From: CAZUGO01 sp964619935
GTDB lineage: Bacteria; Planctomycetota; Phycisphaerae; UBA1845; CAIVHJ01
Direction: 5' to 3'
Assembly: GCA_964619935.1 (NCBI GenBank)
Contig: CAZUGO010000046.1
Coordinates: 1-64,000, forward strand
DNA: 64,000 nt
Shown: one piece after another, positions 8,753-17,426 of the stretch
How the letters are laid out: every line of letters starts with the position of its first letter
Position numbering within the stretch: position 1 is the first letter of the stretch
The notes under the pieces: model-generated
The model's input: only the letters and a program-made list of their open reading frames with translations
Told to the model about the DNA's origin: nothing
Databases searched by the model: none
Made by a program: the position numbers and the translations under genes

Positions 8753-9817
8753 ATGAGGACGAGCACCGCCGAACATCCCGATCGTTTCCGCCGGGCCCTG
8801 CCGGGCTGGTCTTGCGTCTGCGGGTTGCTGCTGCTGCCGGTGCCGGTCGGGGCCCAGTTGCTGGATGCCACGGCGGTGACCGCCGAATTGCGGGCGCGCC
8901 AAGCCACCGTCATCGCCGGCAACTCGGTGTGGGTGGATTTCACTTTGCACAACCCCACCGACCAGGTGGCGGTGTTGTACCTGCCGGGTTCCCGATCACT
9001 CAATCTCAATCCCATGGAAATGGGTTTGCCGCTGGAACATGTGTTCGGTCGGGTTGCCGGCGACAACCTCAGCATCCACGATTCCGGCGGCCGGTCACTC
9101 CGGGTGGCGACCGGCCCCGAGGCCGCCCCCGATTCGGTTGCGGTGCGGCTGGCACCGCAGGCCACGGTCGGGAGCCGGCTGGACCTGGCGGTCTACTGTC
9201 CCGAGCTGCTGCACTCCGGCCGGTATGAGTTGCAATGGCGGCCGTACGGCGGCACGGTGTTGTCCAACACCATCACCATCGAGGTTGCGGCCCTCAAGGA
9301 GGCCCGCATCGAGACCGACTTCGGGCCTATGACCATCCGTTTTTTCTATGAAGACGCCCCCCGGCACGTTCGCAACTTCCTGGAACTGGCCGAAGATGGC
9401 CTGTACGACAATCTGACTTTCCATCGGGTGGAGCCCGGCTACCTGATTCAGGGTGGCGCCCCCAACGGCGAGCCCACGGCCATTCGGCCGGACGGCAAGC
9501 TGCTGCCCCCTGAGTTCAACGACCGGCCTTTTCGTAAGGGCACGGTGGGCATGGCCCGCAAACCCAACGATCCGGAATCCGGGAGCTGCCAGTTCTTCAT
9601 CACATACACCCGTTGGAAGGAACTGGACGGACAGTACACCGCCTTCGGTGAGCTGAAGGACGCCCAGTCGCTGGAAACGCTGGACGAGATTATGGATGTT
9701 CCGCTGAATGACGACGGCACGCCGCGCAATCGGGTCTACATTCGGACCGTGCGCCTTCAGGAGGCGGTTTCCGACAGCCGCACCCGCCCGGCCGACAGGT
9801 CTTTCTCCGAACGCTGA
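8753..9817 (+). CDS. exported cyclophilin-type peptidyl-prolyl isomerase
   Basis: A 354-residue protein. A signal peptide (…CGLLLLPVPVGAQ) leads to an Ig-like or beta-sandwich domain of about 140 residues and then a cyclophilin domain from about residue 182: IETDFGPMTIRFFYEDAP, NFLELAEDGLYDNLTFHRV, YLIQGGAPNGE and GSCQFFITYT. Cyclophilins isomerise X-Pro bonds; the FHRV, QGG and QFFI segments carry the active-site residues. It therefore probably helps fold exported proteins in the periplasm. It lies just upstream of the SRP RNA and dnaX transcription unit. Confidence 0.88.
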   Translation: MRTSTAEHPDRFRRALPGWSCVCGLLLLPVPVGAQLLDATAVTAELRARQATVIAGNSVWVDFTLHNPTDQVAVLYLPGSRSLNLNPMEMGLPLEHVFGRVAGDNLSIHDSGGRSLRVATGPEAAPDSVAVRLAPQATVGSRLDLAVYCPELLHSGRYELQWRPYGGTVLSNTITIEVAALKEARIETDFGPMTIRFFYEDAPRHVRNFLELAEDGLYDNLTFHRVEPGYLIQGGAPNGEPTAIRPDGKLLPPEFNDRPFRKGTVGMARKPNDPESGSCQFFITYTRWKELDGQYTAFGELKDAQSLETLDEIMDVPLNDDGTPRNRVYIRTVRLQEAVSDSRTRPADRSFSER

Positions 9818-9824
9818 ATCGACT

Positions 9825-9830
9825 TATACT
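9825..9830 (+). promoter_or_regulatory. -10 element upstream of the SRP RNA gene
   Basis: TATACT stands 55 bp before the SRP RNA helix; the -35 position holds only TTTCTC (17-bp spacer). It would drive the SRP RNA and probably dnaX-ebfC-recR. The RNA body starts later than the predicted start site (about 9837), so either there is a processed 5' leader or the transcript has an extra 5' domain. Confidence 0.4.
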
Positions 9831-9885
9831 GGTCAGGAGGCCCCGGCGGGCGTTTCTATGTGTCCTGGGTGGGCCGATTGCGCGG

Positions 9886-10014
9886 CGACCTTGTGAAGTG
9901 ATGGCCGGGTCCCATGCAATGGAGCATGTGGGCAACGGGTCAGGCTGGAAACAGAGCAGCCCATCCATAGGTTTCAGGTGCCGTGGATCACCTGGCCATC
10001 ACTTCCCGGGGTCG
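9886..10014 (+). ncRNA. ffs: signal recognition particle RNA (4.5S-like)
   Basis: The SRP RNA hallmark hairpin is exact: GGTCAGG, then CTG, a GAAA tetraloop, CAG and AGCAGCC (9938-9961), the binding site of Ffh. The rest folds into the expected long rod: GAAGTGATGGCC at 9895-9906 pairs perfectly with GGCCATCACTTC at 9994-10005, and CGACC (9886) with GGTCG (10010) beyond a small internal loop. The RNA scaffolds Ffh and FtsY for co-translational membrane targeting. Exact ends are estimated. Its position directly before dnaX is the arrangement known from Bacillus subtilis. Confidence 0.93.
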
Positions 10015-10041
10015 GGTCGGCGTTCGGCGGCGGAGGTTTTT

Positions 10042-11454
10042 GTGTCGTACACTGTGCTGGCCCGCAAGTTTCGCAGCCGAACGTTGGACGACGTCATCGG
10101 CCAGGAGCCGATCGTCACCACGCTGAAGAACGCCATTCGCAGCGACCGGGTGCATCACGGTTACCTGTTTTGTGGCACGCGCGGGGTGGGCAAGACCTCG
10201 ACCGCCCGGGTGCTGGCCAAGTCCTTGAACTGCCTGAGCAGCGAGCGGCCCACGGTGACCCCGTGCTGCACCTGTGATTCCTGCGTGGCGGTGGCCGAGG
10301 GCCAGGATATCGATGTCCTCGAGATCGATGCCGCCAGCAACACCGGCGTCGACAACATTCGCGAGCTGCGCAGCAACGTCAGCTATCGACCGGCCCGCTC
10401 GCGCTTCAAGATTTACATCATCGACGAAGTGCACATGCTCAGCACGGGTGCGTTCAACGCGCTGCTCAAGACCCTGGAAGAGCCGCCGCCGCACGTCAAG
10501 TTCATCTTTGCGACCACCGAGCCGCACAAGGTGCCGGCGACCATCCAGAGCCGGGTGCAACGCTTTGAGTTCCAGTGCATTTCGACGGCGGTCATTGCCG
10601 AGCAATTGGAGCGCATCCTGCAGTCCGAAGGCATCGCGTCCGACGCGGCCGTCCTGCGGCGGATTGCCCGTCACGCCGACGGTTCCATGCGCGATGCGTT
10701 GTCCTTGCTCGACCAAGTGTTGTCCATGGGGTCGGCCCGGGTCGACGGCGCCCTGGTCGACCAGGTGTTGCCCAGCAGCCACGACGAGCGCCTGGCCGCG
10801 TTGGTCGATCACCTGGCCGGGCACGATGCCGCGGCCGCCTTGCGACAGGCCGACCACTGCCTGGCCGGCGGGCTGACGCTGGAACGCTTCTGCGAGCACT
10901 TCATCGAGTACCTGCGGCGGCTGATGGTGCTGCGTGTCTGCGGGCCGGACACCGACCTGGTGGATGTGCCGGACCACGCCCGCGAGCGGGTGACGACCCA
11001 GTGCTCGGCGTTCGATGCGCCCACCTACGTGTTCATGATCACGCTCCTCGAAGAACTCCGCCGGCAGGTTCGCAGCAGCGCGGCCGGCCGGGCGCTGACC
11101 GATGCCGCCGTGGTGCGGCTGGCTTCGGCAGCCAACTTCAGTGCCATCGAGGACGTCCTCGATCAATTGCGCGGCGGAGCCGGGGCGCCGGCCCAAGCGG
11201 GCGGCGGTGAATCCGGTCCGTCCAAGGTCCGTCCGCCGGCCCAGGGGTTTGCGGAGCCGCCGTCCCGGCGAAGCGTTCCGGTGCGGTCGCAACCGCCGGC
11301 GACACCGCCGGCCGTCCCCGAGAAGGTCGGCAGTGCTGAGATCAATGCCGCCCGTCAGGACCCACTGGTCCGCGAGGCGCTCACGCTGCTCGAGGGCACG
11401 CTGGTCAATGTCGGGCGGGCCATCCGGCCCGCGCCCCACAGCAGCACACCGTGA
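10042..11454 (+). CDS. dnaX: DNA polymerase III subunits gamma/tau
   Basis: A 470-residue clamp-loader ATPase. The P-loop GTRGVGKT is at about residues 45-52, the zinc-binding cysteines near 64, 75/76, 78 and 81 (CCTCDSC), Walker B in IYIIDEVHML, and sensor 1 in FIFATTEPHKV with SRVQRF after it. The C-terminal third is proline- and glycine-rich. The GTG at 10042 is chosen because GGAGG lies 6 bases upstream and the product then starts VSYTVLARKFRS, the usual DnaX N-terminus; frames upstream run through the SRP RNA. I see no A-rich frameshift site, so a separate short gamma form is not indicated. First protein gene of a dnaX-ebfC-recR operon. Confidence 0.95.
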   Translation: MSYTVLARKFRSRTLDDVIGQEPIVTTLKNAIRSDRVHHGYLFCGTRGVGKTSTARVLAKSLNCLSSERPTVTPCCTCDSCVAVAEGQDIDVLEIDAASNTGVDNIRELRSNVSYRPARSRFKIYIIDEVHMLSTGAFNALLKTLEEPPPHVKFIFATTEPHKVPATIQSRVQRFEFQCISTAVIAEQLERILQSEGIASDAAVLRRIARHADGSMRDALSLLDQVLSMGSARVDGALVDQVLPSSHDERLAALVDHLAGHDAAAALRQADHCLAGGLTLERFCEHFIEYLRRLMVLRVCGPDTDLVDVPDHARERVTTQCSAFDAPTYVFMITLLEELRRQVRSSAAGRALTDAAVVRLASAANFSAIEDVLDQLRGGAGAPAQAGGGESGPSKVRPPAQGFAEPPSRRSVPVRSQPPATPPAVPEKVGSAEINAARQDPLVREALTLLEGTLVNVGRAIRPAPHSSTP

Positions 11455-11471
11455 ACTGAAGGAGAGCGATC

Positions 11472-11810
11472 ATGTTGGGTGGACTGGGGAACCTCGCAAA
11501 CCTGATCAAGCAGGCCGGGCAGATGAAAGAGCATTTGGCCCGGATGCAGGAGCAGCTGGCCGCCCAGCGCTTCGAAGGCCAGGCCGGCGCCGGAATGGTC
11601 CGGGCCGTGGTGAACGGTCGGTCTGAGCTGCTGGACATCAAGATCGAGCCCCAGGCGGTCGAGGATCTGGAATTGCTGGAAGAACTGGTCAAAGGAGCGG
11701 TGATCGCCGCCTCACGCCAGGCCCAGGAGGGCGTCAAGGCGGAGATGGCCAAGCTGACCGGCGGCATGAATCTGCCGGGCCTGGAAGACATGTTTGGCGG
11801 CCGCGGCTAG
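11472..11810 (+). CDS. ebfC: nucleoid-associated protein, YbaB/EbfC family
   Basis: A 112-residue small DNA-binding dimer. Family features are the N-terminal helix (NLIKQAGQMKEHLARMQEQL), the central GMVRAVVNGRSELLDIKIEP strand pair and the helix EELVKGAVIAASRQAQE. AAGGAGAG lies shortly before the ATG and 17 bp separate it from dnaX. The dnaX-ebfC-recR order is conserved in many bacteria and supports the call. Confidence 0.94.
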   Translation: MLGGLGNLANLIKQAGQMKEHLARMQEQLAAQRFEGQAGAGMVRAVVNGRSELLDIKIEPQAVEDLELLEELVKGAVIAASRQAQEGVKAEMAKLTGGMNLPGLEDMFGGRG

Positions 11811-11825
11811 CCGGCGAGTGTCCTA

Positions 11826-12422
11826 ATGTCGGCAGTGCGTATCGAATCTTTGCAGCGCCTGATGGACGAGTTGCAGAAGTTGCCGGGCATCGGGGCCCGG
11901 TCGGCCGAGCGACTGGCCTTTCATCTGCTCCGGGCTCCGGCCGAGGAGGTCGCCCGGCTCACCGCGGCCATCAGCCAGCTCAAGAGCAGCATTCGCCACT
12001 GCAGCACCTGTTTTCAGCTCACCGAGCGCGACCCCTGCGGCATCTGCAGCGATCCGCGGCGCGATCAGGCCCAGATCTGGGTGGTGGAGCAACCCAAGGA
12101 CATCATGGCGCTGGAAGGCACCGGTCTGGTGCAAGGGGTCTACCATGTGCTCATGGGCCACATCTCACCGCTGGACGGCGTGGGGCCCGGCGATTTGACC
12201 ATCGACGCCCTGGTCGCCCGGGTGCGTGGCGCTGCCGTACGCGAGGTTGTGCTGGCCACCAACCCGACCCTCGAGGGCGACGGCACCACGTTGCACTTGC
12301 TCAGTCTGCTGGAACCACTGGGCGTCACCATCACCCGGTTGGCCCGCGGGCTCGCCGTCGGATCACAACTCGAGTATGCCACCAGCGCGATGCTGGAAGC
12401 CGCCATCCGCGGACGCAGTTAG
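11826..12422 (+). CDS. recR: recombination mediator protein RecR
   Basis: A 198-residue protein that with RecF/RecO loads RecA at gaps. The N-terminal helix-hairpin-helix (LQKLPGIGARSAERLAFHLL) is followed by a C4 zinc finger (Cys 59, 62, 71, 74), then a Toprim domain starting IWVVEQPKDIMALE and a C-terminal ARGLAVGSQLEYA. Length equals the family norm. It starts 15 bp after ebfC and is the last gene of the unit. Confidence 0.96.
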   Translation: MSAVRIESLQRLMDELQKLPGIGARSAERLAFHLLRAPAEEVARLTAAISQLKSSIRHCSTCFQLTERDPCGICSDPRRDQAQIWVVEQPKDIMALEGTGLVQGVYHVLMGHISPLDGVGPGDLTIDALVARVRGAAVREVVLATNPTLEGDGTTLHLLSLLEPLGVTITRLARGLAVGSQLEYATSAMLEAAIRGRS

Positions 12423-12748
12423 TAGTTAGGTTAAGTTATAGTTAGCCTGCGGGATTCCTGGCTGGATCGTCCTCACCCGCCTGCGGCCCACCTTATCACA
12501 ACGGCCTTGCCGTCCGCATCCATGCGAATGTTCGCGGTGAGGTTCATGAGATGGGCGGAAGCGGGGCGACTCGGCAGAGCGAGCCCGCCAACCCTTCGGG
12601 GTGCGAATCGTCAAGCCGTGCGCCTGCCACGGCTGAGGTCTAAGGTACCGTTATTATAAACCACTGGGAGGACGCATCGCAAGCGGGTGGGCGGGCACCC
12701 GTCGCGGAGTTGGTCTTTACTTGGTGGAATGGTGTATACTGTAGGGTG
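12423..12748. other. hairpin-rich intergenic interval, candidate small RNA on the minus strand
   Basis: The interval between recR and rpoN holds a row of short perfect hairpins: ACGGC/GCCGT, CGCAT/ATGCG, GCGGG…CCCGC enclosing CTCG/CGAG, ACCC-TTCG-GGGT and AGCCGTG/CACGGCT (12614-12634). A good promoter reads into it from the right on the minus strand. No reading frame looks protein-like; the best minus-strand start yields only about 24 residues. An AT-rich TTAGGTTAAGTTATAGTTAG follows the recR stop. I cannot assign an RNA family. Confidence 0.4.
12653..12682 (-). promoter_or_regulatory. sigma-70-type promoter, minus strand
   Basis: TTGCGA (12682-12677), 18-bp spacer, TATAAT (12658-12653). It points away from rpoN into the hairpin-rich interval, where there is no protein gene, supporting a small RNA. 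Confidence 0.5.
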
Positions 12749-14185
12749 ATGTCACAGTACCTCTCGCAAATTCCGTCCCAGCAGATGCGGCAGGAGCAGC
12801 GACTGACGCCGCAGCTGATCCAGTCGATGAACATCCTGCAGCTCAACGTGGCCTCCCTCGAGCAGCGGATCCAGGAGGAATTGGAACAGAACCCGGTCCT
12901 GGAGTACGACCCCCGGGCCGCCCAGGAATCCAGCGATGGTGAAGAGTCTGCCGCCGCAAGCGACGGCGACGGCGACGGCCTGGAGGTTCTGGAATGGCTG
13001 AGCGAGCAGTACGAGTTCGATTCGGGTGATCGCCCATCGGTCATCAGAGGCCACAACCTGGAGCGCGATGCCAAGATGGACGCCATGTCCAATACGGCAT
13101 CCCGGCCGATCAACCTCTACGAACATCTCATGGATCAATGGGCCCTGGTCGAGATGGATGAGGACGTCGCTCGTGCCGGCGAGGCGATCATCAACCACAT
13201 CGACCGCGACGGGCTGTTGCGGACGCCCCTGGAGGTCGTTGCTGAGTCGGTGCGGCCGCCGCTGGTGCCCGAGGTGCTGGATGCTGCCATGAAGCGGGTG
13301 CAGCAGCTCGAGCCGGTCGGCGTGGGGGCCCGCGATCTGCGGGAGTGTATTTTGCTGCAACTCCAGGCCCTGCCGGGTGACAACAGCCTGGAGGAGACCC
13401 TGATCCGCAGCCACTTCGAGGATGTGGTCAAGAATCGCCTGCCCCAGGTGGCCAAGGCCATCGGCTGCGATATCGAGGAACTTAAGGAGGCCATCCAGGT
13501 CATCGCCCGGCTGACGCCGACGCCCGGCCTGTCGGTGTCCGACCGCGAAGTGCCGATGATCAAGCCCGACGTCATCGTTGACTACGCCGACGACGGCAGC
13601 GGCTATGCCGTAACACTGGCCCGCGGCAACGAGCCGCGACTGCGGATCTCCAGGAACTACCTGCAGATGCTGAAGGATCGCACCCAGGACAAGAGCGCCC
13701 GCGACTATCTCCGCAAGAAGCATGAGTCGGCATCGGCGCTGCTTGATGCCATTGTGTTTCGCCGCGATCGGCTGTTGGAAGTGGCCCAGGCCGTGGTCGA
13801 ACGGCAGAAGGACTTCTTCGACCAGGGCACCCAGGGCATGAAAGTGCTGCGGATGAGCGAGCTGGCCGAGCAGTTTGGGTGCGACCCCTCGACCATCAGC
13901 CGCACGGTGGCGGATAAGTACCTGCAGGCCCCGCGGGGCATCTACGCCCTGCGCGAGTTCTTTGTGGGCGGCACCGAGAGTCATGACGGCGAGAGCACCA
14001 GTTGGGACACGGTCAAGGCCCGCGTCCAGGAGGTCATCGCCGAAGAAGACAAGTCCAACCCGCTCAGCGACGAGCAGGTCGCCCAGATCCTGGGCCTGGA
14101 GGGCATCGACTTGTCGCGGCGCACGGTGGCCAAGTATCGCCAGCAGTTAGCCATCCCCACCGCTCGGCGACGCCGGGTCTACTGA
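12749..14185 (+). CDS. rpoN: RNA polymerase sigma-54 factor
   Basis: A 478-residue sigma-54. Region I is the glutamine/leucine-rich N-terminus (RLTPQLIQSMNILQLNVASL), followed by an acidic stretch, the core-binding region, a helix-turn-helix (FGCDPSTISRTVADKYLQAP) and near the C-terminus the RpoN box variant SRRTVAKYRQQL. It directs transcription from -24/-12 promoters and needs an activator ATPase. A TATACT at 12735-12740 lies only 8 bp before the ATG, so the transcript may be nearly leaderless. The ATG at 12749 fits the usual MSQYL-type N-terminus. Confidence 0.95.
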   Translation: MSQYLSQIPSQQMRQEQRLTPQLIQSMNILQLNVASLEQRIQEELEQNPVLEYDPRAAQESSDGEESAAASDGDGDGLEVLEWLSEQYEFDSGDRPSVIRGHNLERDAKMDAMSNTASRPINLYEHLMDQWALVEMDEDVARAGEAIINHIDRDGLLRTPLEVVAESVRPPLVPEVLDAAMKRVQQLEPVGVGARDLRECILLQLQALPGDNSLEETLIRSHFEDVVKNRLPQVAKAIGCDIEELKEAIQVIARLTPTPGLSVSDREVPMIKPDVIVDYADDGSGYAVTLARGNEPRLRISRNYLQMLKDRTQDKSARDYLRKKHESASALLDAIVFRRDRLLEVAQAVVERQKDFFDQGTQGMKVLRMSELAEQFGCDPSTISRTVADKYLQAPRGIYALREFFVGGTESHDGESTSWDTVKARVQEVIAEEDKSNPLSDEQVAQILGLEGIDLSRRTVAKYRQQLAIPTARRRRVY

Positions 14186-14194
14186 GCCCGGCGG

Positions 14195-14224
14195 TTGCCT
14201 GTTTGCCGCATCGCCGAATATAAT
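14195..14224 (+). promoter_or_regulatory. sigma-70-type promoter
   Basis: TTGCCT, 18-bp spacer and a perfect TATAAT at 14219-14224. It lies right after rpoN and 63 bp before the lipoprotein start, so it should drive the lipoprotein and histidine kinase pair. Confidence 0.65.
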
Positions 14225-14287
14225 CCTCTATTAGGTCACAATCCCTCCCATGACCTTTGGCAATGCCGTTTTGGAGCCAGTGGTCGG

Positions 14288-15208
14288 ATGTCGAATCCAG
14301 TCAATTGCCTGGTGTCCGTCGGCCTGGCGGTGTGGATCGGCGGCTGTGTCGCCGCCGGCGGCGCCCCGGTGGCAGTCAATCCGCGCCCGGCGGGGGTCGT
14401 TGACGATTTGAAGGATGTCGGCCGGCAGATGTTTCCGGCGGCGGCGGCCGCGCCGCAGCCGGGGTCGCAGATTTTGGGGGTCGCTTACCAAGTGCTGCGG
14501 TTCTGCGTACCGGCCGACGGCTCGGGCATCGACTCACGGATGTGGGACCACATCAACGAAGGGGTGGTGTCGCAGGATCGGGCCCTGGTGCTGCAGCGCA
14601 ATGGGCTGCGCGTCGGCGTGGGTCGGGCCAGTTCCTGGCCGGCGGTGCGCGAGGCGCTGCTGGCCGGCGGACCGGAAATTCGCGATCACTCGGCGGCGGT
14701 CGAATCCGGGCGGGCCCTGGCTGTGGCCATGAATGAGCTGGCTGAACCCGAGTCCTTGTTTCACTATGCCGCGGACCAGCGGCTGCTGGGCGCCAGCTTT
14801 CGACCGGGGATGCTGGGTTTGCGGGTTACGGCCGATATGCCGCTGGCGAACCGGGCGCCGCTTCGGCTTCATGCGGTCCCCGAACTGCGGCGTCCGAAGA
14901 CGGCACTACAAATGCGGTTGGATCGCCAGAGCGGCATCCTGGAGATGGAGGAGTCCGAGCCGTTCGAGGCCCTGGCGTTCGACATCATCCTGGGGCCGGA
15001 TGAGTACCTGGTTATCGGGCCGACGCCGCCCGAACGGTCAGCCGTGATGCTGGTGGGCCGGCGGCTGCTGGAATCCTCCGATGCCGGGCAGACGTTCGAG
15101 AATGTGTATGTGCTGGCGCCTAAGATCATGAGTAGCGCTGGAGCGGATCAGGGGGACATCCAGCACAGTCTGGGCCGGGGTCATGAGGATGAGCGGGGAG
15201 CACAGTAG
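14288..15208 (+). CDS. lipoprotein of unknown function
   Basis: A 306-residue protein with a short signal sequence ending in a lipobox (VWIGGC), so probably lipid-anchored. The mature part has no motif that I recognise; it is about evenly mixed alpha/beta with a VLQRNGLRVGVGRASSWPAV segment resembling proteins that pass or read inhibitor-type loops, which is not enough for a call. The gene overlaps the start of the histidine kinase by 26 bp, so the two are probably co-translated and may work together, for instance as sensor input. Confidence 0.65.
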   Translation: MSNPVNCLVSVGLAVWIGGCVAAGGAPVAVNPRPAGVVDDLKDVGRQMFPAAAAAPQPGSQILGVAYQVLRFCVPADGSGIDSRMWDHINEGVVSQDRALVLQRNGLRVGVGRASSWPAVREALLAGGPEIRDHSAAVESGRALAVAMNELAEPESLFHYAADQRLLGASFRPGMLGLRVTADMPLANRAPLRLHAVPELRRPKTALQMRLDRQSGILEMEESEPFEALAFDIILGPDEYLVIGPTPPERSAVMLVGRRLLESSDAGQTFENVYVLAPKIMSSAGADQGDIQHSLGRGHEDERGAQ

Positions 15209-16391
15209 TCCCAATACGGATTCGACCGCCTATTTCCGGCAATTATGCGATGCCGCGGGTGTCGCCTTGTTGTCGGTGGATTGCGGTTTGAAGGTCTGCT
15301 ACGGCAACCACAAGGCGGCGGAGTTGCTCGGGCAGCCGCTGGCGGCCCTGATCGGTCGGCGCCTGGGTGACGTGCTCCAGCAGGGCGACGGCGGGTTTGT
15401 GGAACGACTCGCCGAGCATTGCATCCGTTACCGGGAGACCCGTGATTTCGAGCTGCAGCATCGCGACGCGTCAGGTGCCGATTGTCATTGGGCGGTGACC
15501 CTCTCGCCGGTGCCGGGCCCCTCTGACCAAGTCCACGGGGCGTCCTTGTGTGTGCGCGACATCAGCCGTCCGATTGCCGTACAGCAGCAACTCAGCCAGG
15601 CCCGCAAGATGAGGGCCTTGGCCGCGCTGGCCGGGAACCTGGCCCATCACTTCAATAATATTCTGGGGGGCGCGGTGACGCGGATCGACTTTGCCGCCCA
15701 ATCCAACGACCTGAGGGTGCTCAAGCGGGTGGTCCGCGGCACCGCCGAGGCATTGCAGCGCAGCACGCACCTGTTGGACGGGCTGCTGGCCTTTGCCGAA
15801 GCCGATTACCGCGATGCGGATCTTGCGGATCTCACCGAGACCCTGCTGCGATTCGTCGATCGGCTGGAACCCGAGTGCCAACGGCGGCACATTGAGTTCG
15901 AGTTCCGGATGTCGCAGGTGCCGGTCATTGCGGTTCCGATGAACCAGTTCATGACGGTGCTCAGCAATGTGGTGGACAATGCTCTGGATGCCTTGGGCCC
16001 CGACGGCCGCCTGGGCCTGGAGTTGGGGCCCGGCAACGGGGAGGTCATCTGCCGGGTGCTGGACAACGGGCCGGGAATCGGCCGTGAGCAAATCGAGCAC
16101 GTGTTCGAGCCGTTTTTCAGCACCAAGAGCGGCTCGGGCCACGATGGCGGCACCCCGCACCACGGGCTGGGGCTGTCGGTGGCGCTCGGGATCATCCACG
16201 AGATGGGTGGCGATATGTGCATCACGTCATCCCCCGGGGATTCAACTGTGGTTGAAATTCGTCTTCCGGTGGACCGCAATCAGCCGGTGCATGCCCAGTG
16301 GAGTGGGACCCCCGGGTCCGCGATCACCCCCGATAATGCCACCCCCGCGTCACCGCAACGTGCTTCTGAGCCCCGGCGGCTGTACCGCTGA
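15183..16391 (+). CDS. PAS-domain sensor histidine kinase
   Basis: A 402-residue cytoplasmic kinase with no membrane segment. A PAS domain occupies about residues 10-130. The dimerisation/phosphoacceptor region contains LAGNLAHHFNNILGG, the HPK4-type H-box. The ATPase domain has the N box NVVDNALDAL, G1 DNGPGIG, F box EPFFSTK and G2 GLGLSVALGII. No response regulator lies next to it, so the partner is unknown; the overlapping lipoprotein upstream is a possible input component. The first of two close ATGs (15183, 15189) is used. Confidence 0.88.
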   Translation: MRMSGEHSSPNTDSTAYFRQLCDAAGVALLSVDCGLKVCYGNHKAAELLGQPLAALIGRRLGDVLQQGDGGFVERLAEHCIRYRETRDFELQHRDASGADCHWAVTLSPVPGPSDQVHGASLCVRDISRPIAVQQQLSQARKMRALAALAGNLAHHFNNILGGAVTRIDFAAQSNDLRVLKRVVRGTAEALQRSTHLLDGLLAFAEADYRDADLADLTETLLRFVDRLEPECQRRHIEFEFRMSQVPVIAVPMNQFMTVLSNVVDNALDALGPDGRLGLELGPGNGEVICRVLDNGPGIGREQIEHVFEPFFSTKSGSGHDGGTPHHGLGLSVALGIIHEMGGDMCITSSPGDSTVVEIRLPVDRNQPVHAQWSGTPGSAITPDNATPASPQRASEPRRLYR

Positions 16392-16410
16392 GAGTTTTTG
16401 CGGCAATTCC

Positions 16411-16440
16411 TTGAGCCCGACCGCCGTGCAGAGCTATACT
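16411..16440 (+). promoter_or_regulatory. sigma-70-type promoter
   Basis: TTGAGC, 18-bp spacer, TATACT. It lies 107 bp before the DUF1571 gene and just after the kinase stop. Confidence 0.55.
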
Positions 16441-16547
16441 ACCTTGGCGGCGCGGTACTCGATGCTCGATTGCAGGCGAACCCGGCGAATGACCGATATT
16501 GCCATTAAGGCAGTCAGTCAGACGTCGGACTCTATTGGTAACCATTC

Positions 16548-17426
16548 ATGAACGGCCAAGCTCAAGCGCACAGTCGGCGCACCTTCCTCGTCGGCGGGAT
16601 CCTCCTGGTTGCATTGTTCGGTCTGGAGGCCGAGCGCATCAGCGGCAGCCCGCCGCGTGTACCGGTTCCGGAATTGCTCGAGTCGGCCGTGGCCCTGCCG
16701 GTCGGCCCGATCGTTGTGGACCATCCCGAGGACCAGATTCGCAGCAACCCGTTGGCCTTTCTGCGGCACGCCCGCCAGTCGTACGATCAGAAAATCCGCG
16801 ATTACGAATGCCGCTTCAGCAAGCAGGAGTCCCTTCATGGCCGGATCGGCGAAACGCAAGTGTCTGAGGTCAAGTTCCGTGAAGGGCCGTTCAGTGTCTT
16901 CATGACCGTGGTCGAGAACCCGGGGCGTTACCGCCGTGTGCTGTACGTCAAGGACGAGATCGTCAAGGAAGGCCAGCAGTATGCCACCATCGAGCCGCAG
17001 GGTGCCATCGCCCGCTTCCTGGTCAAGAGCGTCCAGCGGCCGATCGACGGCGAGGAAGCCCGCCAGTCTTCCCGCCGACTGATCACGCAGTTCGGTTTTG
17101 CCAACTCGCTGGACCTGATCGTGCGTTACGCGGACTTGTCCGCCGAACTGGGGCAACTCGACTTGCGCTACATGGGCCCGGGCGAGATCGACGGTCGTCC
17201 GACTTATGTGTTCGAGCGCCGCCTGCCGATCCAAGAACCTGGGGTGGACTGGCCTGATACCCTGCTGGTGTTTCACATCGATCAGGAGTGGCACCTGCCG
17301 CTGTCGTGCTGCTCGTATGCTGACCTCGAGGGTCGAGCCCTGCTGGGTCGATACACCTTCAGCAACGTCCGGTTGAACGTGGGTCTCGACGCCCGGGACT
17401 TCGACAAACAAACCTACGGCATGTAG
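16548..17426 (+). CDS. DUF1571 family protein
   Basis: A 292-residue exported protein. An N-terminal hydrophobic segment (FLVGGILLVALFGLEA) acts as signal or anchor. The body begins with the DUF1571 pattern NPLAFLRHARQS…IRDYECRFSKQE followed by VKFREGPFSVFMTVVENPG and a beta-rich fold like that of lipoprotein-localisation domains. Proteins of this family are numerous in Planctomycetes and of unknown function; a lipid- or lipoprotein-handling role is only suggested by fold. It has its own promoter. Confidence 0.82.
   Translation: MNGQAQAHSRRTFLVGGILLVALFGLEAERISGSPPRVPVPELLESAVALPVGPIVVDHPEDQIRSNPLAFLRHARQSYDQKIRDYECRFSKQESLHGRIGETQVSEVKFREGPFSVFMTVVENPGRYRRVLYVKDEIVKEGQQYATIEPQGAIARFLVKSVQRPIDGEEARQSSRRLITQFGFANSLDLIVRYADLSAELGQLDLRYMGPGEIDGRPTYVFERRLPIQEPGVDWPDTLLVFHIDQEWHLPLSCCSYADLEGRALLGRYTFSNVRLNVGLDARDFDKQTYGM

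Noticed and set aside
9898..10041. Longer DnaX start at 9898
   Set aside because: The added residues are translated SRP RNA.
10042..11454. Programmed frameshift for a gamma form of DnaX
   Set aside because: No A-rich slippery sequence in the coding region.
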